Shown piece by piece: positions 1-15,899 of a stretch of 64,000 bases of DNA. Positions within the stretch are counted from its first letter, which is position 1; the number at the start of each line of letters is the position of its first letter. Under the pieces are notes generated by a model. The model saw only the letters and a list, made by a program, of their open reading frames with translations, had not been told where the DNA came from and ran no database searches. Origin of the DNA: Portunus trituberculatus. Its lineage: Eukaryota > Arthropoda > Malacostraca > Decapoda > Portunidae. A program made the translations under genes and the position numbers. The stretch lies in NCBI RefSeq assembly GCF_017591435.1, contig NC_059299.1, positions 12,834,842-12,898,841 of the forward strand, read 5' to 3'.

Positions 1-895
1 ATGACATAATTTTGGCTTGGTGAGATGATAAAGACAACATATGGAGATCCACCACTGCTGTTCCTGGTGTTCCCTCCGGGCCGCCTCCCACCCGTTGTCC
101 CCCAGCTATCACTCTACCCCCGGCAGCCTGTGGGGTCAAATACTTTTTTTTCAAATATTTCCTAACGGTAATATTACGCTTCCATGGTATATTTTTTTTT
201 TATGGTTTCTATAAATGTTTCGTTGTATTTTAAGTGTTTTCCGCGCCTGTATTGGGTAAATATGTAGCGTTTAGTGGTGTTTTATGACATATGTTAAAGG
301 CTTTTCAACGGTCAAAAATTTCAATTTCCCGTTTTGAGTTTTTTTTTTATTTGAAGTTATAAGAGGGCTTTTATGGTATCAAAGAATCGTCTATGCTCTT
401 TTAAGTGTGAAATCAATCTATTGAGTGAAATATGTGGACTTCAAAAGGGTGTTTGGTGCTATTGAACTAAAGTCTTATTTTTCTTCTTTCTTCTTCTCGG
501 TCTAACTCGCTGTAGAATGCCTTAAAAGATAGCTCATACTCCGTGAAATGTGGTAAAATACTCGCCAAGTGAAAATGGCTTGCCTTTCCAGGACGTTTTA
601 GGAAAGTTATTGTTGAAAATATTTTATACTTTTAACGTAATTAATTTAGACTTTTTTTTTAACTAATTGAGCTTGAGATATTTTGATATTTTGAAAAATT
701 ACTTTGAATATTTATCACGTCATAAAATGTCATACATTCAGCCATGGCTTTTTTTTTAAATCATTTTTTAAATCAAATTGTTTACGTAAATTAGCCCCGT
801 TACCCCCCTTCCCGTTCTCTCTGATGATCACAGCCCCGGTGGTGACTCATCATAGCCCCGGGCTGGCGCTTCTTTTCCAACACCCCAGTTCGTCA
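1..895. other. AT-rich intergenic DNA, nothing recognised
   Basis: The first ~125 bases are GC-rich and the rest is AT-rich with T-runs. I see no exon with credible splice sites, no TIRs and no tRNA-like head. The short open frame at 704-943 starts at TTG, is low-complexity and is not convincing as coding. Confidence 0.5.
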
Positions 896-1230
896 ATATT
901 TTACCTAATATCTAGTGATTTCTACGTGTTTTCGTGTTTCTAAGTTCAGGTGTGTAGATATTGGTAGCAGAAGGAGGAAGAAAGAAGAAATAAAGGAGGA
1001 TTAGGAGGAAGGAAGGAGAAAGGGAGGATGAAGAGGAGGAGCAGCCTAGCCACAATATTTAATTCATCCTCCATTTCCTCAATATTTTGTCTGACATATA
1101 GTGTTTTCATGTGTTTCTAAGTTCAGGCGTGTAGATGGAAGCAATAGAAGGAAGAAGGAGAAACAATGGAGGAGGATGAAGAAGAAATGAGAAATAGAGG
1201 CGAAATAAGAGAAGGAGGCAAATAGGTGTA
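896..1230. repeat. Two-copy tandem duplication, ~185 bp period
   Basis: Two adjacent units begin with CAATATTTT, pass through a shared TCTAAGTTCAGG core (near 938 and 1,118) and end in a purine-rich GGAGGA/GAAGAA stretch. The copies are diverged, which suggests an old duplication. No coding potential is apparent. Confidence 0.6.
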
Positions 1231-1379
1231 ATATTTAGGTAAGTTTCCCTTTTAATCTTAACGTTCTTTATAATGCATAATGCTGGTTTTGAGATATATT
1301 TGGGGTGTTTCAAGTTTGTTCAGTAGTGTTGCAGGGTGTTATAAGTATGTTTTTGGTGCATTTTGTGTGCTTTCAGTGT

Positions 1380-2097
1380 GTTTTAGGTCTTTTAGGTATA
1401 TTTTACATACCTTGAGTATGTGGATTGAGATTTGTTTCAGTATTTGCATGTTTTGAGTGTTTTGGAAGCATTTATTTTGAGTGGTTGTGTGGTATTTTGA
1501 GAGTGTTTTTGAGTTAATTTTAAATGTTTTAAGTTGTGTGGGTGTGTGTTAGGAGTCTTTTTGGATGTGTGTCTGGGTAATTTGGGTATATATCGAGTGT
1601 TTCTAGTGAATTTTAGGTGTGTTTGGAGGCATTTTGAGGTGTTGCATGGCTTTTTTTTTTAGTGTGGTAGGGGATGATATTGTGTGTTGTAAGTCGTTTG
1701 GGTGTGTGGGGATGATTTTGGTTTATATTGGTGTTTTTAGTGAATCTTAGGTGTGTCTTGGTGCAATTTTGAGGTGTTGCATAGTGTTTTTAGTGTGTTT
1801 TATGTTAGTTTTGAGTGTTTTGAATGGTTTGGGTGTGTGTGGGGGTGATTTTGGCATATATAGCGGTGTTTCTAGAGAGTGGTGTGTGTTTTGGTGCCTT
1901 TCGAGGTGTTGCTTGGTTTTATGAGTGTGTTTTGGGTTAATTTTGACTGTTGTAAGTGGTTTGTGTGTGTAGCAATTTGGTTGGTTCGAGGTGATTTTGG
2001 TGTACAGAGTGAGTTTTAGGTGTATTTGGGGACATTTTGAGGTGTTTCGAGTGTGTTTTGGGTTAGTTTTCAGTGTTTTAAGTGGTTTGGGTGTGCA

Positions 2098-2104
<7 letters not shown>
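1380..2104. repeat. Degenerate minisatellite, ~110-145 bp units
   Basis: At least four consecutive GT-rich units can be aligned by eye (about 1,580-1,717, 1,718-1,850, 1,851-1,996 and 1,997-2,104), with a weaker unit upstream. Each contains the submotifs TTTTAGGTGTG, TTTGAGGTGTT, GTGTGTTTTGGGTTA and AAGTGGTTTGGGTGTG in the same order. Units differ by substitutions and small indels. The array runs directly into an (AT)n array. Confidence 0.65.

Positions 2105-2174
<70 letters not shown>
2100..2174. repeat. (AT)n microsatellite
   Basis: About 75 bp of uninterrupted alternating A and T. Open frames crossing it on either strand are artefacts (Tyr-Ile repeats). Confidence 0.97.
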
Positions 2175-2178
<4 letters not shown>

Positions 2179-2544
2179 ATGTTGTGACGTCATAGGATAT
2201 CTACCTATCAGAGCACAAAGAAATTATGGTGATATGGCAATACTAAATTGGTGCCTGCTATTGGCTATTGACCAGTATGAACGAACTTTTTATATGTTTT
2301 TCGTGCAATTTCTTTGAATAATGAATACAAGCCTGCCTGCAGAACACATGATTGTATTATACTCTACTTCGTTCATCTGTAGATACTGGCATTTGCAAGG
2401 ATTCCTAAATAATATTAATGATAACATTCTTATGAATAAGCACAATATAGTATACTATTTGTGATTTGTAACTCATGCGTATCTACCATCTGTATTCATG
2501 TGGAACCGTTAAAGCGGAACTGGTTCCAAGAATTAGAACCGGTT

Positions 2545-2571
2545 CCCAACGGTTCCGGTGGAACCGTTGGG
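2545..2571. repeat. Perfect short palindrome
   Basis: A 12-bp arm CCCAACGGTTCC, a 3-base spacer and the exact reverse complement of the arm. It lies among further GGAACC/GGTTCC direct and inverted repeats between 2,500 and 2,590. Confidence 0.85.
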
Positions 2572-2574
2572 AAC

Positions 2575-2612
2575 CGGTTTCGGAACCCAGCTATACTAAC
2601 CACTACACTACT
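2575..2612 (-). repeat. Probable SINE head fragment (tRNA-like)
   Basis: On the minus strand the sequence TAGTGTAGTGGTTAG matches the A-box region of the SINE heads at 3,511 and 3,807. It directly follows the LINE 3' end at 2,613-2,710. The B box and body were not recognised here. Confidence 0.4.
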
Positions 2613-2709
2613 CTCTATTTACCTAGTTGTATTGTACGTACAGGGTTCGAGCGGGGCTCATAGTGTCCTGTCTCCATATCTCCATTTATCTAGTTTTTCT
2701 TTAAAGTTA

Positions 2710-2710
<1 letters not shown>
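2613..2710 (-). mobile_element. LINE 3'-end fragment, (AC)n at its 5' side
   Basis: Read on the minus strand this matches the last ~100 bp of the LINE copies elsewhere in the window: the region coding for KFKEKLDKCRYGD-type C-termini, then the terminal CAACTAGGTAAATA. Its 5' side abuts the (GT)n array at 2,711-2,742, which is (AC)n in the element's orientation. It is severely 5'-truncated. Confidence 0.75.

Positions 2711-2742
<32 letters not shown>
2711..2742. repeat. (GT)n microsatellite
   Basis: About 32 bp of GT repeat flanking the LINE fragment. Confidence 0.95.
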
Positions 2743-2746
<4 letters not shown>

Positions 2747-3013
2747 ACTGCTGTGCTGGCTCTCTTCGTCCATATCTAGCAAGAAATACTGTTTTTTTTT
2801 TTTCCGGTATATCGAGATGTTTACATGCATACAGAGTGTGTATGTGTTGTGATGAGAGGGAGGCAAGGTACTAGGTAGGCACACATATTGGCTCCAAGTC
2901 TGCCATACCAAGGCCTCACCCCCCGTTATGAAACGCTTCTGACACGGTTATTAAGGAGGTAGATTGGTTTAACAAATAACCTAAGTTACACGGTGATCTT
3001 TTTTTTTTTTTTA

Positions 3014-3312
3014 TGTGTAATTCACTGTTTGATCTGCTGCAGTCTCTGACGAGACAGCCAGACGTTACCCTACGGAACGAGCTCAGAGCTCATTATTTCC
3101 GATCTTGGAATAGGTCTGAGACCAGACACACACCACACACCGGGACAACAAGGTCACAACTCCTCGATTTACATCCCGTACCTACTCACTACTAGGTGAA
3201 CAGGGGCTGCACGTGAAAGGAGATACACCCAAATATCTCCACCCGGCCGGGGAATCGAACCCCGGTTATCTGGCTTGTGAAGCCAACGCTTTAACCACTG
3301 AGCTACCGGGCC
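3014..3312 (-). mobile_element. tRNA-derived SINE, subtype 2 (minus)
   Basis: The minus-strand head contains a Pol III A box (TAGCTCAGTGG) and B box (GGTTCGATTCC). It folds nearly as a complete tRNA whose anticodon-loop sequence TTCACAA reads CAC (Val-like). The ~200-bp body includes CTGTTCACCTAG, TACGGGATGTAA and GATCGG blocks shared with the plus-strand SINEs at 3,511 and 3,807. It ends near GTGAATTACACAT. A (GT)n array (3,313-3,340) flanks the head side. A closely similar copy lies at 63,288-63,571. It is called a SINE rather than a functional tRNA gene because the body is repeated. Confidence 0.85.
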
Positions 3313-3340
3313 GTGTGTTTGTGTGTGTGTGTGTGTGTGT
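3313..3340. repeat. (GT)n microsatellite
   Basis: Flanks the head side of the minus-strand SINE. In the SINE's orientation it is (AC)n. Confidence 0.9.
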
Positions 3341-3468
3341 TCATCGCAGTTTATGTGAACCCAAACAATAACAAAAAGACGAAAGAGAGAGAGCATTATA
3401 CTTTTGTTATTTTTGCAAGTTATTAAGATTTATTATTGTTATCTATTTATTTACTTCTTTAATGTTAT

Positions 3469-3470
<2 letters not shown>

Positions 3471-3510
<40 letters not shown>
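3471..3510. repeat. (CA)n microsatellite
   Basis: 40 bp of CA repeat directly before the tRNA-like head of the SINE at 3,511. Confidence 0.95.
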
Positions 3511-3511
<1 letters not shown>

Positions 3512-3793
3512 GAGTAGTGTAATGGTTAGCACGCTCGACTCACAATCGAGAGGGCCGGGTTCGAGTCCCGGGGCGGCAAGGCATATGGGCAAGCCTCTTA
3601 ATGTGTGGCCCCTGTTCACCTAGCAGTAAAATAGATACGGGATGTAACTCGAGGGGTTGTGGCCTCGCTTTCCCGGTGTGTGGAGTGTGTTGTGGTCTCA
3701 GTCCTACCCAAAGATCGGTCTATGAGCTCTGAGCTCGCTACGTAATGGGGAAGACTGGCTGGGTGACCAGCAGACGACCGAGGTGAGGTGAAC
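3511..3793 (+). mobile_element. tRNA-derived SINE, subtype 1, copy 1
   Basis: The head carries an A box (TAGTGTAATGG) and a B box (GGTTCGAGTCC). The anticodon-like loop CTCACAA again suggests a tRNA-Val(CAC)-type ancestor. The body holds CTGTTCACCTAGCAG, TACGGGATGTAACTCGAG, a TGTGGTCTCAGTCCTA block and GACCAGCAGACGACC, ending in GAGGTGAACTACACAC. It is preceded by (CA)n and followed by a short (AC)n that leads straight into a second copy in the same orientation. Confidence 0.9.
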
Positions 3794-3806
3794 TACACAC
3801 ACACAC

Positions 3807-4086
3807 CGCGTAGTGTAGTGGTCAGCACGCTCGACTCACACTCGAGAGGGTCCGGGTTCGAGTCCCGGAGGCGGCGAGGCAAATGGGCAAGCCTCTTAAT
3901 GTGTAGCCCCTGTTCACCTAGCAGTAAATAGGTACGGGATGTAACTCGAGGGTTTGTGGCCTCGCTTTCCTGGTGTGTGGAGTGTGTTGTGGTCTCAGTC
4001 CTACCCGAAGATCGGTCTATGAGCTCTGAGCTCGCTCCGTAATGGGGAAGACTGCCTGGGTGACCAGCAGACGACCGAGGTGAATT
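3807..4086 (+). mobile_element. tRNA-derived SINE, subtype 1, copy 2
   Basis: A near-identical repeat of the preceding SINE, with A box TAGTGTAGTGG and B box GGTTCGAGTCC. It ends AGGTGAATTACACAC and continues into (CA)n to 4,119, after which a LINE begins. Three retroelements in one orientation are thus joined only by AC repeats. Confidence 0.9.
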
Positions 4087-4088
4087 AC

Positions 4089-4119
<31 letters not shown>
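4087..4119. repeat. (CA)n array between SINE and LINE
   Basis: The tail of the SINE at 3,807, abutting the 5'-truncated start of the LINE at 4,120. Confidence 0.95.
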
Positions 4120-7915
<3,796 letters not shown>

Positions 7916-9021
7916 ATGAATTGGGTGGGTGGGGTGCGTCGTCGAGTGCTCCAGAGGGATGAGGTGCAGCGCCGCCAAGATCTCTTTTTTGCAGCCCATG
8001 CCCTCCCAGCCCAACAGTCTGCTAGCAGAAACACCTTACAGTAATCACAATACAGGGCATACCATTTATATGTTGTAGCTCTGCAGTTACCCATAACTAA
8101 TAACATAAAAATAAAATGGACTGTATAGGTTTATTTTGATAATATTAACTTTTTATCCCACCTTTCGTAATTATATCTTGTTCCCCCTATGCCCATGTGA
8201 ACTTTCCGTATTCCATAACTTCTTAACACTTTCATTCATTCTAGTATAATTTCTTTATGATTTATTTATTTCATTTCTATACAGATTCATATTCTTGAAC
8301 TTGTACTGTATTAATCATTCATAACAAATTATTCATTACTCTTGTCCTTAACAATGCTTTCTATTCCCACAGTTGTCTGTTTCCTGATAAGCTGTGAGAA
8401 TGTTTAAACACCATAGTATTTCTATTATCCTTGCTCAGAGTACCAGCAGAGGGATCCCAAGCTAGTGGCAGTACCCATTCCATGGCAAGGCTTTCATCAG
8501 GATCTCTGGCTGGCAGGACCAGGATTAGTAAGAATAGATTATTTTGAAATCAAGTCACTTGCTCAACACTGTCTATTGGACCACTGATGTGTTTTTCAAG
8601 CAGTTTAATAATACAGTATTTAAAGCCTTTAGATGAAATGCTTAACTTAGCTAAAAATTAATATGACAGGATTACGTCTTTAGTTATATATACGTATATA
8701 TATTCTTTTTATATAGAAAGGGCACTAGCCAAGGACAACAAATTAAAGTACTATGTATAAAAAGGGGCCCACTGAATTACCAGTCCCCATACAAAATTTG
8801 TATCTGAAAAGCATATAAATAAGTCCGTACATCTTTTTTTTTTTTCATGTAATTTTATGATATGTCTGAATATTAGTAGACAGGCCAATAAGAAATTAAG
8901 GGAATTCACTCTCGGCAGGTCCCCGCAAGTGGAGGAATGATGACCTGGTGTGTGAGAGGCTTAAACGAGGGCAGGGGTGGAATAATTTCTCCAACTTCTT
9001 GCAAAAAAAGGTTTCTCATTG

Positions 9022-9089
<68 letters not shown>

Positions 9090-11992
9090 GTCAATGAGAA
9101 TAAAAGTATAAAGCTTAAACACTGAAACAAACCAATGCCCATCATAATTTCAACACTAATCATTCAATTTAGAAGCAGAGTGAAACACAGGACAGTCATG
9201 TCACTGACCTGCAGCCTGGTAGGAAGGGTCACACTAAAGCTGCCAAGAAGGCCTCCAAAACTTCCCTCCCTCCTGTGCGTCCTGCCTCCATACATGGCCC
9301 CTTCTCTCGATACTTACTCAAGGTAAAGGTCTCTAAATCTCTCTTCCTTTCTCTCTCTTTCTTGATCATTGACTTGAGGATACATGTATATGTGTAGTGA
9401 TTCATTTGATATTGATGCTTAATCATTCATTATCTTATATGAAAACAGTTTTACAAACTTTTACTCTATGTATACCTATAAACCACACTTAAGAAATCAC
9501 ATTTTGTCACTATTTTTACAGAAACTTCATATTTTCAGTTGGAACTCCAGTCTGTTGGGCTGAAATTGGATGAAGAAGAAAAATTACGTTCATCTGAGAA
9601 GCAGGGGCCTCAGAGTAGGGCCAAAGGGCAGAAAAAGGAGAGGGACAATAGAGATGGAAGGCTGGCCAGGAAAAGCACCGCACCTGACAGAAGCAGAGAT
9701 AAAATCAGTAAACAACCTTTAAGTCAAGATGAAACTGCAAAAGATAACCCTGAACTTCAAGATACCAGAACAAGTAAGAAACACACCAGCAGCAAGGACA
9801 TTGCTTTTCACCTTACACTTAAAACATCGAAGAGCAACGTACTAAAACACTGTGATGAAGGCAATACTGACCACTGGGATAAGGAAGTCAGAAGGAGAGG
9901 CTATCTAAATAATATACCAAAGGAAAGAAATAAACACCTTAGCAGGAAAACCCCCAAGAGTACTCAATCTTGTAAAGCACAGAGAATAACAGGACACACT
10001 TCTGGAAATGTCTATGGCAGTCAAGCAAATGTTCAAACTAAAAGGAAAAATATTACAGATTCTTCACCTGAAAATACAGTGCATAAAGAAGAACATCAGT
10101 GTAATACCATAAATGCCAAAGCTTACACAGCAAATTCCAAAGAGTATGTAGAAGCAAATAAAAGCTTGAAAAACTCTGATTGGAGGCAACAGGAACAAAA
10201 GTCAAATAAAAGAGACAAGGAAGGAAAGCACAGTAAGAGGACACGCAAAGCTTCTAGTTTACTTGATGGAGCTCCTCGGCTAAGACAGGTCCTCTCTCTC
10301 ACTCCAGAGCGTCATAAGGGCAGAATCTGGGCTCCTCTGTACTTACCCAATACTGAAAGTCCCTCAAAAGGAAAGCAAAACATGGCTAAAAATGTTAATC
10401 AGGTGAACACAGACAATGGACAAGAAAAACAGAAGGTCACTGACTCCAGAGAGAAATATAGAACATTACATAAGCCTAGCACGAGTAAGATACAAAGAGA
10501 ATGGGAGGAAGCTCGTCTGGCAATGCTCCTTGGTACACAGTTCAAGAGTTCCTCAAATAATGACAAAGATAAGCAGGAAGATGAAAATAATGTAGAAAGT
10601 AATAACACTGCAGAAATAAGGAGTGATTACCAGTTAACACAAAACTCTTTAAATCCTCCATCCCCATATGACAAAGCTGATAAAGCTGGAGAGAATCATA
10701 TGTCATTTTACTCACCAGATACTCAGCAAGCAAACAGAGAAATTCCAGATACCAGAGTAAGTGAGACTCCAAAGAGAGATGACCATGACAGCCAAAGACC
10801 CAAACTGAGCAGTTACACCCGCACAATTTACAAGATTGAGAGTGGACTGAGTTTTGCACGTGAGAGGAAGGACAAGACTCCCTACCTTGACAGGAGTTTT
10901 GGCACTCCCTGGCTAGGTGGTCCCATATTTGACACCTCTGGGAGCAGCTTTTCTTCATCCAAGACCCCAACTGACCCAACATTAGAAAGATCTTGTGAAG
11001 ATCCTATTGGGAGTCAAGGAACAGAGTTACATCTCAACACTACTGTACGTTCCATCATCACTGCTCACTATCAAGACCAGGGGAAAGAAATAGATGAGAC
11101 TCAAGCCACCATAAAGGAATCTGGCATTAATCAAAGCCAAAATCATCTATTCAATAGACAATATATTTCAAAAGAGGCTTGCAGTCCTCTTCTAGTTTTA
11201 GGTGGATATGAAAATGTTAAACACAATGGAGGGACCTGGATGGTATATGAGAGATATGCTGACTTAGTCACTGATCCTCACCAACTGGTCACACACCACA
11301 TCTGTGATGAAAATAAGAGCCTGGATTCATTGTACTCTGACTCACATAATTCTCACTGGCTTGGAGCACATGAGAACAAAACACTACAAACACAACACCA
11401 ATTTGCTTGTCAATATGAAGGTAGCACTGAAGGAACCACGGACTCTACAAACCCTTCAGCAACTCACACTCAGGTGCCCTTAAACAATGTAAGCTACAGA
11501 CATTATGGTAGCAACAGTACTCAAAGTCAAGTAATGATTGAAAATGGGAATTTTCTTGAATCAAATGAAATGTTAAACTATTTTGACCATTCTAGTGGTA
11601 CAGTCTCATCACAGGCAGAACTACATCCAGTCAGTATACCAACAAGGCACTTTATAGCAGAGTGCAACACAAACCAGGATTTATCAATAAGCATGTTACA
11701 ACACCCATTAGTAGACAAACCACTAGCATACAACCCTAATAGGCAATATTCAGAGGCTCCAACATTCAATTCTTCTTCAAGAAAATGGCAGCATGACAGT
11801 GTAAAATATGAAGACAGTTTCATGCATTACAAGGATTATTCAGGACTTGACAATTTAAGACAAGCTGTAATTGATGCGAGGTACCAGCAACACCTGAGAC
11901 ATGACATCATAGGAAGCTTTCATGGTGGGAACCTTGCATACAGTGGGGAGGCAAACACTGGTTCTTACCAATCAGGTGATACCCTTCTCTAA
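7916..11992 (+). CDS. REDIC1/C12orf40-like protein, five exons, 969 residues
   Basis: Exons by splice signals and phase: 7,916-8,040, 8,439-8,527, 8,919-9,010, 9,173-9,322 and 9,539-11,992. They sum to 2,910 nt, and all junction phases match (2/1, 1/2, 0/0, 0/0). The protein starts MNWVGGVRRRVLQRDEV, has a PRKWRNDDLVCERLKRGQGW stretch around residues 73-92, and then a single large exon encoding 817 residues of Lys/Ser/Asn-rich, mostly disordered sequence. More ordered islands there are RIWAPLYLPN (~417), REWEEARLAMLLGTQF (~473) and TPYLDRSFGTPWLGG (~599). No membrane segment or known enzyme fold is visible. From memory, the vertebrate meiotic crossover regulator REDIC1 (C12orf40) also begins MNWVGG followed by basic residues, so a meiotic role is suggested but unproven. 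Weak points are the GTAATC and GTTTCT donors of exons 1 and 3. Confidence 0.65.
8716..8790 (+). repeat. Short interspersed repeat, copy 2 (intronic)
   Basis: Diverged relative of 7,079-7,165, inside the second intron of the REDIC1-like gene. Confidence 0.45.
9022..9087. repeat. (CT)n microsatellite
   Basis: About 65 bp of CT repeat in the short intron between exons 3 and 4 of the REDIC1-like gene, 12 bases after the weak GTTTCT donor. It could act as an extended pyrimidine tract. Confidence 0.95.
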
Positions 11993-12095
11993 TCTTTGTC
12001 AAATGCATGTGAAAGTTTATGAGAGACAATATCTTTCTAGGAATCAAATAATTTCTGCTTACAGTAAATGGGTAAATGTCAGAACTCACCAGTCC

Positions 12096-12101
12096 AATAA
12101 A
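12096..12101 (+). terminator. Candidate poly(A) signal
   Basis: AATAAA about 104 bases after the stop codon of the REDIC1-like gene. It is the first canonical hexamer downstream. Confidence 0.5.
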
Positions 12102-12435
12102 GAGTATACATTTTTTATCTTGCACAGCTTCAGTCATCCCCTGTTATTTGCAAACATCTGATTCACATTAGAACACACAGCAGGGACCTCAGCATCCCTG
12201 AACAGACAGGCAAGTAACACTGAGTTTGCTGAAAAACAAATGAGAAAATAGGAATGAGATCGCTTCTTTTCACTGTTTAGTAATGAAAACTTGTAAAGGA
12301 TATCGCAGTCATTAAGTAACAGCTTTTAATATAACTAGCCCTTTTCTAGATCTGCACAGTGGGGTGAAAAGGAAAACAAAGGAATTGGATACAAGGAAAA
12401 GCTATTTAGAAATATAAATGGTAATCTTGAAGGTG

Positions 12436-12438
<3 letters not shown>

Positions 12439-12524
<86 letters not shown>
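12439..12524. repeat. (AT)n microsatellite
   Basis: About 86 bp of AT, on the left side of the hairpin at 12,563-12,770. Confidence 0.96.
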
Positions 12525-12526
<2 letters not shown>

Positions 12527-12562
12527 AAGGTATAAATGGGCAGGAGATTTTCTCTAATGCAT

Positions 12563-13547
<985 letters not shown>

Positions 13548-15649
13548 CTTTTCTTTTCTTTTCACTCATGCAAGCAAAGAAGATTGCTTTAATTTACAGA
13601 GTGATACAAGGAATGCCTTCTTCTTTTGCAAAATGAGAACTCTCACCAATAACTACATGTGAGTACTCCACCACCACCACCACCACCACCACCATGGCAC
13701 TGTCATGCACTGAGACAGTGTGCAAGATATCATTTGTGTTTATGGTTTAGGAGTTTAGATGAAGCTAGAAAATAAAAAGGTTAAAAGATATGACTAGAAT
13801 TTTGTGGTATCCTTCATATTTCCAGCTTTGAACAAAGAACTACAATATAAATATACTAACATACAATACAACAGTTTGCACATCCAAATAAGGATTGCAC
13901 AATTTCATTCATGCAAAAAAACAATATGCAACAATGACTTAAAATTGTGTTGAAAGCCCTTAGAAGGGAACAACCATACTTAAAGTTACTGAAATCATAC
14001 TAAAGAACAAATGATTGGATAACAAAAGCTCACAATATTGAGTTCTTAAGCTTAAAATTAGTGTTACTAAAGCAACATTAATCGTTGGTTACAAAATATA
14101 TAGGGTCTCCACAACTATAAGGTGAACAGATCTGATTACCATCTAGAGTAGGTAAACATGTTGTACCACTGAATTTCTGTAAAGTTGAACATAATCTACT
14201 TTATCCTCAAGAAAACATGCACTCCTACATTGTATTTCTGTACTGAAAACTGTAAAACTCAACTATTGTTAAACTAAATTTTTAGGTGGACATGAGTAAT
14301 ATCATGGAATAACTTATCACTTGCTTCACTGCCATCAATGTCCTAAATAGTGGAAGTCATGTGACGGTAAATAAATATGACTGAAGGAGTTGGTTCTGGA
14401 ACCTTCCTTACACACTAAACCCATAAAGTTGTACCAGAAAGAAAAAACAACTTCATATAACCTTTCAAATGAACAGAATTAAGTACATATAGCATTTGGT
14501 TTCATCCCTTCAAGGAATATATATATAACAAAACCATTATAGTGTGCCTATACTGTGCCATGGCATTCCCAAACCAAGGAATTCCTTGATGAACTAAACC
14601 AATGGCAGGAAGACAAATACATTGATAATAAATATTAAAAGACAAAAAAAGCTGACAGCCAAACAGATCACAGTAAGGTCATGATTTTTAAGAGTTAAAC
14701 TTGTATAATTTTCTCAACATTTACAAGCCCTAAAGTTTCCCTCACCATCAGATTCCAAAAGCCTTAACTAAGCATGTTTCAAGCCACATATCTACTGAGA
14801 GTTAAAGTCAATAACATTGTGTGGTGGGAAAGAAACTGACATTCATTCCTTCAGGTATGCAAACATGATCATTGGTCTGGGTACAAATCAAACCATCAGA
14901 ACAGATTGAGACGTCACAACTGGAACCAAACTGATGCTGGACAACTTGCACAGGTACCTTGAATCACACTACCAAAAATCTTCTAAAGGCATATCTAAAT
15001 CTCTATGCAACATTTGTTCATTGTACTGTTAATACTAGAAAAGCATCCATTAAAAGTCTACTATTTGTTTCCCTGAAAGATGTATCACGCAGTAAATATG
15101 AATGCGTGTCACCATTACCAGAATGAGAGTTGCACTGATGCATCACTAAGGCATTCTTGTCACTTGTGAAAGGAATACGGAAGATGAGTAATGACAAGAA
15201 AAAGGATGGGATGAAGGTTAAAGATGAAAGTAGAATGACAGGGGAGGAATGAAATAACATAACATATTTTAGTACATATGAGTAAACTTACGTACTTGCT
15301 TTTCTAAATAAAAGCCTGAAAATCTTTCAAACTAAGCCAAGGGTAGTGATGCTATTAAATCTAGTAAAATCCCATCATCTAATATTGCATTGGTAGCTTT
15401 TATATATATCACTAAAACCAACAGCTTAGTGTTTCAATGTTCCACTTTGATTGGTAAGCTGTGGTGGTCGTCATGAAGCTCCAAGTAACAGTGCAAGTAA
15501 ATGCTCCTTTTAAAAATAGGAACATTTAATCTATTTTTTAGCTATTTTTTTATGAGATATCAAGTAAGAGGTTGAGATGTGACAAAATGAGAGGAATGAT
15601 ATATGCAAAGGATAAAGAAAGCAAGTGAATATATAGTTTTATAACTTTT

Positions 15650-15899
15650 CTAAGAAATAGGTATTATCACAAGTCTCTCATTACATTCATCTACAGTGTA
15701 TCTTCTCCCCACCCCACACTGCTTCTCAGTAACAAAGGTAAGAATTGACACATTCATTCTGTACATCATCACTGCTATTAGCTGGAAGGCAATGTTTACA
15801 AGGAACTGTGTGACCACCACCTTATCCTGTGTGCTTGGGTACACCACTACAGCCAGGATGCACACCAAGGCACTGACAATGGCAAGCTGAACAGGAAAA
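15650..15899 (-). CDS. Candidate terminal exon of a membrane protein
   Basis: On the minus strand a strong acceptor (TTTTCCTGTTCAG) at about 15,900 is followed by an open frame to a stop at 15,650. It encodes two hydrophobic helices, LAIVSALVCILAVVVY and VTQFLVNIAFQLIAVMMY, separated by PSTQDKV, then a polar tail. The codons are GC-richer than the surroundings. No upstream partner exon was identified and I do not recognise the family. It may be the last exon of a gene on this strand or a pseudo-exon. Confidence 0.35.

Noticed and set aside
704..943. 79-codon frame in the left AT-rich region
   Set aside because: It starts at TTG and no splice context or family match is visible.
3240..3316. 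Functional tRNA-Val(CAC) gene
   Set aside because: The cloverleaf is nearly complete, but the same head plus ~200-bp body recurs at 63,288-63,571 with AC tails, so it is the head of a SINE.
8906..9163. Arg-Glu and Ser-Leu repeat frames
   Set aside because: They arise from (CT)n or (GA)n arrays, as at 18,224-18,469, 22,425-22,690 and 27,331-27,640.
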